36,927 bases of DNA from Paramuribaculum sp. (GTDB lineage Bacteria; Bacteroidota; Bacteroidia; Bacteroidales; Muribaculaceae): contig JAIDJW010000185.1 in assembly GCA_029052015.1 (NCBI GenBank), positions 1 through 36,927 of the forward strand, in the 5' to 3' direction. Positions 28,305 through 36,927 of the stretch are shown here, in pieces. The stretch's first letter is position 1, and each line of letters starts with the position of its first letter. Under the pieces are notes generated by a model. The model was not told where the DNA came from. It did no database searches and saw only the letters and a list, made by a program, of their open reading frames with translations. The position numbers and the translations under genes were made by a program.

Positions 28305-31300
28305 TTAGAATTTGATGCTATTGAGTTTTTTGTCAACGAGCAGGCCGTCCGCCGGCGAAAGGCTGAAGGCGCCGCGCTGTCTGGCGACGAAGCGTATCAC
28401 AAACAGGTCCTCGCTGCCGTTGATTGTCGTTTTCTCTCCGATGTTGACGAAGGTTGGATAGAGCGCCTTGACGCCGTTGGTGTGCAGGCGGTCGTTGGTC
28501 AGATTCTCCATGCCCTTAACAGCAAGCGGCTCGATGCCGGAAAACTCCCATTTCTGCTGGTTGTAGGGCAGGGCGAAGCTGATGGCGTTGACGCTCTTCA
28601 GGTCAATACCCTTTACGGTGATGCTCACGGTGTCGCCTTTGGCTATTACGCCCGAAGGCATGTCAAACTTGATGCTTCCGGCAAGCGGTTCGGCATAGTC
28701 GTCAGGCTCCACTCCGTCGTCAAGGCGGGTGGCAACGACTGATATGTCGTAGGAGTCAATGAGTCCGTTGCGGTTGATGTCGCCGACGCTCACATAGCCG
28801 AAGTCGCTGTCGACCTCGCGCAGACCGGTGTAGTTGGTGTATGACATCAGGTCGTTGGCGTCAATCTTGCCGTCATTGTTGATGTCGCCGGGCAGATAGC
28901 TCTCGGTGCCGGGCACCTTGAACACATACAGCTCGCGTCCGCTGCCGTAGTTGCCCACTCCCTCGGTGACGCTCAGTTTGATGTAGCGCGCTGTCGGATG
29001 CTCTTTGAAGAAGAACTGCTTCACGTCGCCGTTGCGCTGCCATACAAATGAGTCTACCGGAGCCCAGTGCTCCTTGTCCATGCTTATGGCCACGCTGCCG
29101 CGGAGTATCGTGCCGTTGCCGCCGTCCTGACGGGGCAGATAGTCGAAGCGGTCGAGGGTGTTGACGCTCATGAGGTCTATAGTCATGTCAAACGGTATGG
29201 CGTTGGCGCGATATTTGGTGTGCCACATATCGCCGCTCTCGGCAAAGTCGAAGAGGCGGCTCATGCCGAAGCCCTCCTGGATCGGCACGTTGACCTCGCC
29301 CTGAATGCCGCGGATTGCAAATTCCAACGGATTGCTCTTGGTCTTGGCGCTGACGGTGCTCCAGTTGCCCGCTCCGTCGGCGTTGACGGCGCGCACCTTG
29401 AAGGAGTAGTCGGTTTCGGGCGCCAGTCCGTCGAATAGCAGTGCGGTATCGCGGATGTTGGTGTAGTTGAGCCCGTTGAACTCTATTTCATAGAAGTCGG
29501 CGTTGTCAACCGGTTTCCAGCTCGGGGTGAGGGTATATGCCTCTATAGCTTCCTCGCCGAAGGCTGCCTGCGGTGCGGCGAGCGCGCCGTGCTTGGCAAA
29601 GCGACTGTCGGCAGGCGCATAGACAAACCCTTTCACGTCAACCTCAATGGCATTGGAGGCAATGTCTGTCTTGGCAAGCTTGATGAGCAGCTGCGGATTT
29701 TTTGTTACGCTCACTTTTGCAGCCTCGCTGCCGGCGGTGGAGAAGCGGTTGAGCTCCGGAGCCTTGTCGTAGTAATACACATTGGTGCCTTGCTCGAATT
29801 CGGCCTTTGTTGCGGCTTCCTTGAGAGCGACCTTGCTTTTGCCGATTTTTGCGCTCACTTTTTCGGGCGCTCTGGTGGTGTTTATGATAAGCTCTGTTGC
29901 CTGGGTTGCGTTGAATCCGTCAAAACTTCCCTGAGTCGGGGCGATGCGTATCTGCAGCAGCTCTTTGGGCATGACAGCGGAGGTTATTCGTGTTGTGGCT
30001 GCGGCATCGCCGGTCTTGTAGCTCTCGGTGGTGCCGTCGTCGTCATAGAGGGTGAACTCGGATTCGCCTTCGGGATAGAACTCGAAGATTCGCAGCGAGC
30101 GGTCTATCTGCGAGGGGTTATTGTTGGGGTTGACCATCGGGATAATCGCTCCGGCCTTTACAAATACGGGAAGTTTCCATATCGGTGCGTCAAAGCTGTT
30201 GACGATGGCCTCACCTTCCCACACATCGCCGCTGAAATAGTCAATCCATTTGCCGGCGGGCAGGTAGATGCCGTTGCGTATGTCGTTGCCGAGGCTGTCG
30301 GCTTTGGTGTCCTGATAAATCGGAGCCACGAGGAATGACGGGCCGTACAGGAACTGATAGCGGGTGGCGGGTCCGTAAGTGTATGCATTGGGATATTCCA
30401 GGAACATGGCCCTGATGAGGGGCTTGCCGCTGACTGCCTCTTGGGCGTAGGTGTAGGCATAGGGCAGTAGCTCGCTCTTCAGCTTCAGGTAGTTGCGGTT
30501 GATTGATGTAGCCGGCTCGCCGAGAGCGTGCGGATACTTTTCATTGCGTCCCCAGCCGTCCATGTTGAGCTGCATGGGGGTGAATGTCTTCCACTGGAAA
30601 TCGCGGATATTTACCGGCGCGTTCTGACCGCCGAAGATTCCGTCCATGTCCGATGAAATGTTGGGCTGTCCGGAGAGTCCGGAGCCTATGTAGGTGGGTA
30701 TGTGGAAGCGTATGTATTCCCACTCGCCGCCTGTCTGGTCGCCGCTCCAGATGCCGGCGTAGCGCTGTGTGCCTGCCCAGCCGTCAAGCGATATGATGAA
30801 GGGGCGTGCGTCGTTGCCGTAATAGGGCATGATTTCACCGACGTCGGCAACGCCGTTGAGGCCGAAGGAATAGCCCCAGCCAACCCAGGCGACATCGGTC
30901 TTGAGCACTCTCACGCCTGCGTCGCGCACCTCTTTCACTATGTCGCGCTGCAGCAGGGCGCTCACATCGTCCTTCGGGTGAAGGTCGCTCTGCGTCCACA
31001 GACCGATTTCAACGCCCTTTGAGCGCGCATAGTCGCCGAATTCGCGGAGATTGGCGATGTTGCCGTCAAGGGTCTCGGTCTGACCGTAGCCCGCGCCATA
31101 GCCGTCGTTGGGAAGCACCCATCCGAGAGGCATGTCATGGCCGGCGTAACGGTCAACCACCGCGCGTGCCGAGAACTGATAGTTGTTTTTCTCGCCGTTT
31201 AGCGACTCCTTTATGCCGCCGTTGTCGCGCTGGCTCTCCTTATAGCGCTTGCCGTCCTCAAACAGGATGCCTTTCTCATCCTCCGTCCAGTAGTCGCGGT

Positions 31301-32156
31301 TGTAGGCGTTGAGGTGTCCCTCGTAAAATCCGAATTTCGGCAGCAGCACCGGGTTGCCGGTCAGCTGATAGAAGTCGCCGAGCAGTTCTGCGGGGGTGTC
31401 GTCAACCATTATGAATGCGTCAAGATAATCCGAATCATGGGTCAGCTTAACGGTGCCGGGCGTTTCGGCGCCGAAATCGTATTTGCCCTTTCCGAATGTG
31501 TGGAACATGATTCCGTAGCCGTCGGTCGACCAGTAGAACGGAGTCGGTGACGCTACTCCGCCGTCCGTCCAGCTATTCTGGTTCTCGATGGCGATGGCCT
31601 TGCCTTTGTGCGAGAATCTGCCGTTCTGCACGCCTCCGCCGTAAAAGTACTCCTCGGGATTCTCTGACAGAGTCATTACCGTGCGTCCTTTCTCGAACTT
31701 CAGCGGCGCGGTTTCCTTGACAACCGTCTTGCCGGTTGCCAGGTCCTTGACGCTCATTTTGGCGTCAGCCTTGTTCCAGTCGATAGCGATTTTGGCGGTG
31801 GCTATGGTGATTGTGCCGCCGTTGTCTTTGAGGGTGACGGCTCCGACCGGTCTGCGCGGATTCTTGACAAGAATGTCGGCCGGCGGAGTTGCCTGAGGAT
31901 TGCGCACAATGCCTCCATTGTCATCGCGGAATATGCGGAAGATATTGTTTCCGTAAAAATCCACTGTGAGTCTCGTGCCGTTTGACAGTGATAGCTCTGC
32001 AGTTGTGGGGTTCAGTCTGTTGGCTCCGGTGATGCTGATGTTGCCGCCTGTATGCTGTGTGTCAGCGGCAGCCGGTGTCTGCGCGGCGAGGTTGAAAGTG
32101 CCGGCAAACAGCGCGCAGAGTGCGATAATCACGGAAGCGCGGATGTTTAATCTCAT
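28305..32156 (-). CDS. Secreted GH31 family glycoside hydrolase with FN3, discoidin-like, dockerin type I and C-terminal cohesin-like modules
   Basis: Signal peptide; catalytic region VRVLKTDVAWVGWGYSFGLNG...GIWSGDQTGGEWEYIRFHIP; FN3 'APETDYSFKVRAVNADGAGNWSTVSA'; GDINNDGKIDANDLM...GDINRNGLIDSYDIS (dockerin EF-hand pair); cohesin-like KFDMPSGVIAKGDTVSITVKGIDLKSVNAISFALPYNQQKWEFSGIE. Confidence 0.88.
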   Translation of the reverse strand: MRLNIRASVIIALCALFAGTFNLAAQTPAAADTQHTGGNISITGANRLNPTTAELSLSNGTRLTVDFYGNNIFRIFRDDNGGIVRNPQATPPADILVKNPRRPVGAVTLKDNGGTITIATAKIAIDWNKADAKMSVKDLATGKTVVKETAPLKFEKGRTVMTLSENPEEYFYGGGVQNGRFSHKGKAIAIENQNSWTDGGVASPTPFYWSTDGYGIMFHTFGKGKYDFGAETPGTVKLTHDSDYLDAFIMVDDTPAELLGDFYQLTGNPVLLPKFGFYEGHLNAYNRDYWTEDEKGILFEDGKRYKESQRDNGGIKESLNGEKNNYQFSARAVVDRYAGHDMPLGWVLPNDGYGAGYGQTETLDGNIANLREFGDYARSKGVEIGLWTQSDLHPKDDVSALLQRDIVKEVRDAGVRVLKTDVAWVGWGYSFGLNGVADVGEIMPYYGNDARPFIISLDGWAGTQRYAGIWSGDQTGGEWEYIRFHIPTYIGSGLSGQPNISSDMDGIFGGQNAPVNIRDFQWKTFTPMQLNMDGWGRNEKYPHALGEPATSINRNYLKLKSELLPYAYTYAQEAVSGKPLIRAMFLEYPNAYTYGPATRYQFLYGPSFLVAPIYQDTKADSLGNDIRNGIYLPAGKWIDYFSGDVWEGEAIVNSFDAPIWKLPVFVKAGAIIPMVNPNNNPSQIDRSLRIFEFYPEGESEFTLYDDDGTTESYKTGDAAATTRITSAVMPKELLQIRIAPTQGSFDGFNATQATELIINTTRAPEKVSAKIGKSKVALKEAATKAEFEQGTNVYYYDKAPELNRFSTAGSEAAKVSVTKNPQLLIKLAKTDIASNAIEVDVKGFVYAPADSRFAKHGALAAPQAAFGEEAIEAYTLTPSWKPVDNADFYEIEFNGLNYTNIRDTALLFDGLAPETDYSFKVRAVNADGAGNWSTVSAKTKSNPLEFAIRGIQGEVNVPIQEGFGMSRLFDFAESGDMWHTKYRANAIPFDMTIDLMSVNTLDRFDYLPRQDGGNGTILRGSVAISMDKEHWAPVDSFVWQRNGDVKQFFFKEHPTARYIKLSVTEGVGNYGSGRELYVFKVPGTESYLPGDINNDGKIDANDLMSYTNYTGLREVDSDFGYVSVGDINRNGLIDSYDISVVATRLDDGVEPDDYAEPLAGSIKFDMPSGVIAKGDTVSITVKGIDLKSVNAISFALPYNQQKWEFSGIEPLAVKGMENLTNDRLHTNGVKALYPTFVNIGEKTTINGSEDLFVIRFVARQRGAFSLSPADGLLVDKKLNSIKF

Positions 32157-32185
32157 GATTGTTATGGTATTGGTGTTGGTTTGGA

Positions 32186-33733
32186 TTACTTGACGGTGCC
32201 GTCCTGAGCGTCCTTGCAGGCAGGGCGTAATGACTCGTATGCTTCGAGCATCTGCGCCGGTGTTGTGCCCTCGGTTGTCAGCAGTGAATAGATGGTCTTG
32301 CGCATCGATGCTATGTGTTCGGGGGTATTGCAGCAGTTTTGCTCTTTTGTGTAGTGCGGGTCGGTATATGTGAGTGAAATCAGGCTGCCTAATTTCTGAC
32401 GGGCGTTGATGAGCTCGTAGCGGGCCATGAAGTCTTCATCTGATTCAACAGTGCAGTTGCCGATAAACGGAGCGAGAGTGCGCGCGAGCTGCAGATAGCC
32501 GCGGGCACAGAGGTAAGGCTGATTAAGGTCGGTGGTTATATAGCGTGGGTCCGCGGAGCCGTCGGCGTTGGCGGTCGCTGAAAATAGGTCAACATATTTC
32601 AGCCCCAGTTCGGATGCCAGAGATGCTATATATGCATTGAAGTCGCGGGTGAGCTGATTCTTCTCCGCGTCTTTATGCGGGGTGAGCGAGGTGAGGTGCA
32701 GTGTGGTTCCGGGCGCTTTGGCCATTATCAGCTCCACGCAGGCGCGGTAGTTGGCTTTCAGAGTGTCGGCGGCCACTCCGGTATTTATGTCCTGGCTTCC
32801 GATATTGAGGTATATCTGTGCCGGACACTCTTTTATAGACTTGTTCAGGTCAAACAGATGACCGAGAAAGACTTTCCAGTCGCGTGACAGGTAGTCGCCA
32901 TATCCGTATGTGGCAGCGCGGTTTTTTACATGAGGATTGCCGAGCATTTCGTGCCATTCGCCGTTATTGAACATTTCGCCTCCTATCATGAGTATGTCAT
33001 CGGACTTGATTGGCAGCGAAACCAGCATATTGACACGCAGGCCGTTGCCGTTGGTCCAGCGGTAGTAATTCTTGGCCTCGGTAGAGTCCGGCAGCGTGCA
33101 TGCGAAATCTTCGCCGAGATAGGGCAGCAGCGCATTGCTCCATATGTAATAGCCTTTGGCTGTCACATGCAGGCGGTCGGCTGAGATGCTGTTGTCGAGG
33201 ATTCCCTGCATTTCATCCCAGAGGTCAATGAACACTGTCTGTGTTTTTGCACACACCTCTTTGAGCAGACGGTTTATCTCCGCGTGATTCTCCGGCGACC
33301 GAAGCCCGTTGGAAGAAGGGAAGGTGCTCACTATGTGGAGTTTTGTGGCAGGGCTCTCGTTATTGACGCGGTTAATCAGCGCCTCGGCGTTGAGGGCAAT
33401 CGTTTCGGGAGTGCCGGTGTCGGTGCCGATGTCATTGGTGCCTATCATCACAAAAATCTTGTCCGGCTTGCCGATAAGAATGCTTTCGAGATTCTCGAGG
33501 GCTTCGTAGGAGCAGGCTCCCGAATTGCCGCGGTTGACAACAAGGGGATTGTCGCCGAAGTGTTCATGCCAGTTGCCCATGTTGGTTATTGAGTTGCCGA
33601 TAAACACAATGCTTCGGTCAGATATCCGACATGCTTTGAAACTGTCATAACGATGCTTGATGAAATCTCCGTCAGCCAATGTCGACAAGGCTGCAGCAAA
33701 GCATAGGAGAAGGATAGAAATCTTCTTGCCCAT
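32186..33733 (-). CDS. Secreted tandem SGNH/GDSL protein (active-looking N-terminal domain, degenerate C-terminal domain)
   Basis: Signal peptide MGKKISILLLCFAAALSTLADG; domain 1 FIGNSITNMG / NRGNSG / MIGTNDIG / ADRLHVTAKGY; domain 2 MIGGEMFNNG / NRAATYG / NIGSQDIN / LNQPYLCARGY. Confidence 0.88.
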   Translation of the reverse strand: MGKKISILLLCFAAALSTLADGDFIKHRYDSFKACRISDRSIVFIGNSITNMGNWHEHFGDNPLVVNRGNSGACSYEALENLESILIGKPDKIFVMIGTNDIGTDTGTPETIALNAEALINRVNNESPATKLHIVSTFPSSNGLRSPENHAEINRLLKEVCAKTQTVFIDLWDEMQGILDNSISADRLHVTAKGYYIWSNALLPYLGEDFACTLPDSTEAKNYYRWTNGNGLRVNMLVSLPIKSDDILMIGGEMFNNGEWHEMLGNPHVKNRAATYGYGDYLSRDWKVFLGHLFDLNKSIKECPAQIYLNIGSQDINTGVAADTLKANYRACVELIMAKAPGTTLHLTSLTPHKDAEKNQLTRDFNAYIASLASELGLKYVDLFSATANADGSADPRYITTDLNQPYLCARGYLQLARTLAPFIGNCTVESDEDFMARYELINARQKLGSLISLTYTDPHYTKEQNCCNTPEHIASMRKTIYSLLTTEGTTPAQMLEAYESLRPACKDAQDGTVK

Positions 33734-33773
33734 AAGGTGATGATGAGTTGGTGTGATTAAAATGCTTTTGGTG

Positions 33774-33781
33774 CAAAGATA
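33774..33781 (-). promoter_or_regulatory. -7 element for the SGNH-GH31 operon
   Basis: Minus strand TATCTTTG about 40 nt before the ATG at 33733; -33 element weak. Confidence 0.5.
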
Positions 33782-33905
33782 CCAAAAAACGCTTAATATA
33801 GATATATGAGGAGTTCTGAATATGGCAATCAGAAAGAGCTGTGGCATCCCCGGAACAATAATGCCCCGCGGATTGTCTATAAATAAAACGTAATACAATT
33901 TATTT

Positions 33906-34112
33906 ATGAGACGCAAACTATTGATATGGGCGCTTGTCGCGCTGCTGGGGGGTGGCTCGGCTATCTGTCTCGAATCGTGTGGGTCAGTCCGTTCCTATTG
34001 GGGAGTGGAGGGCAATTATGATTTTGACGATTACGGGCATAGGCACAAAAAACATAAAAAGCACAAGAAGCACAAACATCATCACCACCACCATGACGAT
34101 GACGACGATTAG
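33906..34112 (+). CDS. Small putative lipoprotein with Lys/His-rich, His6-Asp5 C-terminal tail (possible metal binding)
   Basis: 68 aa: [68 protein letters not shown]; signal peptide with lipobox-like LESC. Confidence 0.75.
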   Translation: MRRKLLIWALVALLGGGSAICLESCGSVRSYWGVEGNYDFDDYGHRHKKHKKHKKHKHHHHHHDDDDD

Positions 34113-34753
34113 TCGTCAGCGGATATGCCGGCAGCATAGAGCGCCTGATGTCGCTCGATGCAGGTCGCACATTTGCCGCAATGCTTCTCGCCGCCCTTGT
34201 AGCAAGAGTATGTGAGCGAATAATCCACCCCGAACTCCTTGCCGCGCCGGGCTATGTCGGCTTTTGTCAGTCCGGTATATGGTGCCCACAGTTCTATGCC
34301 GGCGTATGTGCCTGCCTTTATCGCCGCATTCATGGCATCGACGAATCCGGGGCGGCAGTCGGGATACACTGCATGGTCGCCTCCGTGATTGGCCATCATC
34401 ACCTTTTTCAGTCCGCGGCTTTCTGCCAGTCCGGCGGCGATGGCGAGCATGATGCCGTTGCGAAACGGCACAACGGTACTGCTCATATTGGCATCGGCAT
34501 AGCTTCCCTCCGGCACATCCTCGGCGCTGCGCAGCAACGCGCTGTCAAAATATCTGCCCATGAAGGCGAGGTCGATTTCTATCAGTTCTATTCCGAGCAT
34601 GGCGCACTGCTTGCGGGCGCACTGCGCCTCCCGCGCATTCTGGAGCGCGCCGTAATTGAAATTTACGGCAAGACCGATGCTGTTTTTAAACTCGTGGAGC
34701 ATGGTGGTGGAATCCATGCCGCCGCTCAATATAAGTAGTGAATCTTTAGCCAT
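34109..34753 (-). CDS. queC: 7-cyano-7-deazaguanine synthase
   Basis: [19 protein letters not shown]...[21 protein letters not shown]...[16 protein letters not shown]...[23 protein letters not shown]. Confidence 0.96.
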   Translation of the reverse strand: MAKDSLLILSGGMDSTTMLHEFKNSIGLAVNFNYGALQNAREAQCARKQCAMLGIELIEIDLAFMGRYFDSALLRSAEDVPEGSYADANMSSTVVPFRNGIMLAIAAGLAESRGLKKVMMANHGGDHAVYPDCRPGFVDAMNAAIKAGTYAGIELWAPYTGLTKADIARRGKEFGVDYSLTYSCYKGGEKHCGKCATCIERHQALYAAGISADD

Positions 34754-34782
34754 AGACCAGTGCTTGTTTTGCGATTATGGCG

Positions 34783-34821
34783 CAAAATTAAAGAAAAAAT
34801 CGCGAGGATTGCCTAATTTTG
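34783..34821. promoter_or_regulatory. Overlapping divergent promoters: queC (TAATTTTG, minus, 34790-34783) and trmB (TAATTTTG, plus, 34814-34821)
   Basis: Two copies of TAATTTTG pointing away from each other, 23 nt apart, in the queC-trmB intergenic region. Confidence 0.6.
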
Positions 34822-34826
34822 CAGCT

Positions 34827-35621
34827 ATGGGAAAAAACAAACTTAAAAAGTTCAGCGAAATGGAGACGATGGATTTCGTGCTCCAATACCCTTTTGGTGT
34901 TCTTGAACGCGACGGATTTCCTTATCGCGGCAAGTGGCACAGCGATTTTTTCCACAACTCCAATCCGATTGTGCTGGAGCTGGGTTGCGGCAAAGGGGAG
35001 TACACGGTAGGGCTTGCCCGTAAATTTCCGGGCAAGAATTTCATAGGCATTGACATCAAGGGCGCCCGAATGTGGACCGGCGCTTGCCAGGCCCGCGACG
35101 AAGGGTTGGCAAATGTGGCTTTTTTGCGCACCGACATAGAATTGCTCACCCGTTTCTTCGCTCCGGGTGAGGTTGCCGAGATATGGATAACTTTCCCCGA
35201 CCCGCAGATGAAAAAAGTGCGCAAACGTCTCACCGGCACCCGATTCCTCGAGTTGTACCGTAATGTCATGGCTTCTGACGGTGTGATAAACCTAAAGACC
35301 GACAGTCCGTTTCTGTACACATATACAAAAATCATGGCGGAGCATAATGCCCTTGACATACACTCTTGCACCAGCGATTTGTATGGAGACGGAGGCGATG
35401 CTTGCTCGGACATTCTTGCCATCCGCACATACTACGAGCAGCAGTGGCTTGACCGCGGCCTGACGATAAAATACATCTCCTTCAGCCTGCCCGAGGGCGT
35501 GGAGCTGTCCGAGCCGGAAGTCGACATCGAGTTTGACACCTACCGGAGTTTCTCACGCGGAGAGCTGCAGCACGCCGATTTGCGCGAAGCCGCTGTAAAA
35601 CCTAAAGATTTACAGAGATAA
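34827..35621 (+). CDS. trmB: tRNA (guanine-N7-)-methyltransferase
   Basis: [59 protein letters not shown]...[27 protein letters not shown]. Confidence 0.95.
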   Translation: MGKNKLKKFSEMETMDFVLQYPFGVLERDGFPYRGKWHSDFFHNSNPIVLELGCGKGEYTVGLARKFPGKNFIGIDIKGARMWTGACQARDEGLANVAFLRTDIELLTRFFAPGEVAEIWITFPDPQMKKVRKRLTGTRFLELYRNVMASDGVINLKTDSPFLYTYTKIMAEHNALDIHSCTSDLYGDGGDACSDILAIRTYYEQQWLDRGLTIKYISFSLPEGVELSEPEVDIEFDTYRSFSRGELQHADLREAAVKPKDLQR

Positions 35622-35640
35622 TATATATAAGCATAGTAAC

Positions 35641-36750
35641 ATGGAATCACGACTATATCCCAACCTCATACTTGACGCGCTGACAAAGGTGCGCTATCCC
35701 GGAAACGGCAAAAATATCGTTGAACTCGGCATGATAGCCGATGATATGCGCATTGACGGGCGCAAGGTTTCATTTACCATCGTGTTTGAGAAACCGACAG
35801 ACCCGTTTGCGGCATCAGTAGTCAAAGCTGCCGAAGCTGCGATAAAAACATATATTGCCGATGATGTGGAGCCGACAATCTCTGTGGCATCTCTCAAGCC
35901 TGCTGTTCAGGAGCGTCATAATCCGCTGCCCGGAGTGAAAAATATTATTGGTGTGAGCAGCGGCAAAGGCGGTGTTGGCAAATCCACAGTCGCTTCCAAT
36001 CTTGCTGTGGCGCTTGCAGCCGAGGGTTACAAGGTAGGTCTTCTTGATGCCGATATTTTCGGTCCCAGCGCCCCAAAGATGTTTGGCGTGGAGGATGAAA
36101 CGGTGTATATGCACGAGGTTGACGGCCGGCCGCTTATCATACCTGTTGAAAAATATGGAGTGAAAGTGCTGTCCATCGGTTTTCTTGTTGATAAAAACAG
36201 CGCGGTGCTCTGGCGCGGCGGCATGGCGAGCAACGCCCTGCGCCAGCTCATAGAGGAGGCTGACTGGGGAGAACTCGACTATTTCCTCATTGATATGCCT
36301 CCGGGAACCAGCGACATCCACCTCACCCTGGTGCAGACTCTTGCCATCACCGGCGTTATAGTTGTCACCACTCCCCAGGAAGTGGCGCTTGCCGATGCGC
36401 GCAAGGGCATATCCATGTTTGTTGGCGACAAAGTCAATGTGCCTGTGCTCGGACTTGTTGAGAATATGGCGTGGTTTACTCCGGAGATTCATCCCGAAGA
36501 AAAATACTACATATTCGGACGTGACGGAGGAGCGAAACTCGCCAAGGAAGCTGGAGTGCCACTGCTGGCACAGATACCGCTTGTCGGTAAGGTGTGTGAA
36601 GGAGGTGACTCCGGCAAGCCTGTAGCTATAGGCGATGACCCCATAACCTCGCAGGCATTCACGCATCTCGCTCATGAGGTGACGGAAGCGGTGGACAAGA
36701 GAAATAATGAGCTCCCGGCAACAGTGAAGGTGGATGTAGGAAGACGGTGA
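35641..36750 (+). CDS. Mrp/NBP35 family iron-sulfur carrier P-loop ATPase (ApbC-like) with N-terminal DUF59-like domain
   Basis: NIIGVSSGKGGVGKSTVASNLAVALAAEGYKVGLLDADIFGPSAPKMFG...DYFLIDMPPGTSDIHLTLVQ. Confidence 0.95.
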   Translation: MESRLYPNLILDALTKVRYPGNGKNIVELGMIADDMRIDGRKVSFTIVFEKPTDPFAASVVKAAEAAIKTYIADDVEPTISVASLKPAVQERHNPLPGVKNIIGVSSGKGGVGKSTVASNLAVALAAEGYKVGLLDADIFGPSAPKMFGVEDETVYMHEVDGRPLIIPVEKYGVKVLSIGFLVDKNSAVLWRGGMASNALRQLIEEADWGELDYFLIDMPPGTSDIHLTLVQTLAITGVIVVTTPQEVALADARKGISMFVGDKVNVPVLGLVENMAWFTPEIHPEEKYYIFGRDGGAKLAKEAGVPLLAQIPLVGKVCEGGDSGKPVAIGDDPITSQAFTHLAHEVTEAVDKRNNELPATVKVDVGRR

Positions 36751-36818
36751 TTATTAGTATGATAGAGGTGCTTGTAACAGCTGTGTAACAGAATTAACAC
36801 ACGTTAACCTTGAAATTC

Positions 36819-36847
36819 TTGCAACGGTAGTTTTTGGAGTAATTTTG
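36819..36847 (+). promoter_or_regulatory. Bacteroidetes-type promoter for a gene beyond the right edge
   Basis: TTG-N18-TAATTTTG with no ORF before the window end. Confidence 0.5.
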
Positions 36848-36927
36848 TGCTGTCGGAACACTTCTCACGGGTGTCCGGCAAACCCAAAGCATAACTCTTA
36901 ATTACTATTTGTCACTTCTTAAAAATA

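Noticed and set aside
29589-30338. 249-aa plus-strand ORF opposite GH31
   Set aside because: Antisense shadow with no signal of its own.
35815-36675. 286-aa minus-strand ORF opposite the Mrp ATPase
   Set aside because: Antisense to a well-conserved gene; no family features.
1-36927. CRISPR array, tRNA/rRNA genes, IS elements, prophage or toxin-antitoxin/defence genes
   Set aside because: No repeat-spacer pattern, tRNA-like T-arm sequence, transposase/integrase or recognisable defence domain was seen by eye; a tool scan (tRNAscan-SE, DefenseFinder, ISfinder) would be needed to exclude them fully.

Overview
The window reads as a Bacteroidales-type chromosomal segment; this rests on protein style, TTG-N19/20-TAnnTTTG promoters and gene neighbours. 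Most of it is core metabolism: pyrH-frr, nadB, panB-MATE, cobB, rsmD, an AcrAB/TolC-type efflux operon, ettA, def-ruvX, queC, trmB and an Mrp/ApbC ATPase. There is no CRISPR array, no recognisable tRNA or rRNA, and no obvious mobile element. The accessory parts are: (1) a minus-strand cobalamin-riboswitch operon of surface lipoproteins at the left edge, ending in an apparent in-frame chimera of a BtuG-like lipoprotein N-terminus and a BtuB/TonB-receptor C-terminus; (2) a histidine acid phosphatase divergent from a phosphate-porin-like protein; (3) an LpxA-like acyltransferase as last gene of the RND efflux operon; (4) an ettA-SGNH-MBOAT O-acylation cluster; (5) a two-gene operon of a tandem SGNH protein, whose second domain has lost its catalytic residues, plus a GH31 enzyme with dockerin and cohesin-like modules; (6) a 68-aa lipoprotein-like ORF ending in a [22 protein letters not shown] tail. 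Several genes have a TAATTTTG element only 4-5 nt before the ATG, suggesting leaderless mRNAs. I did not find a clearly new multi-gene system. The best candidates for follow-up are the BtuG/BtuB chimera, the His-rich lipoprotein and the tandem SGNH / GH31-dockerin-cohesin operon.
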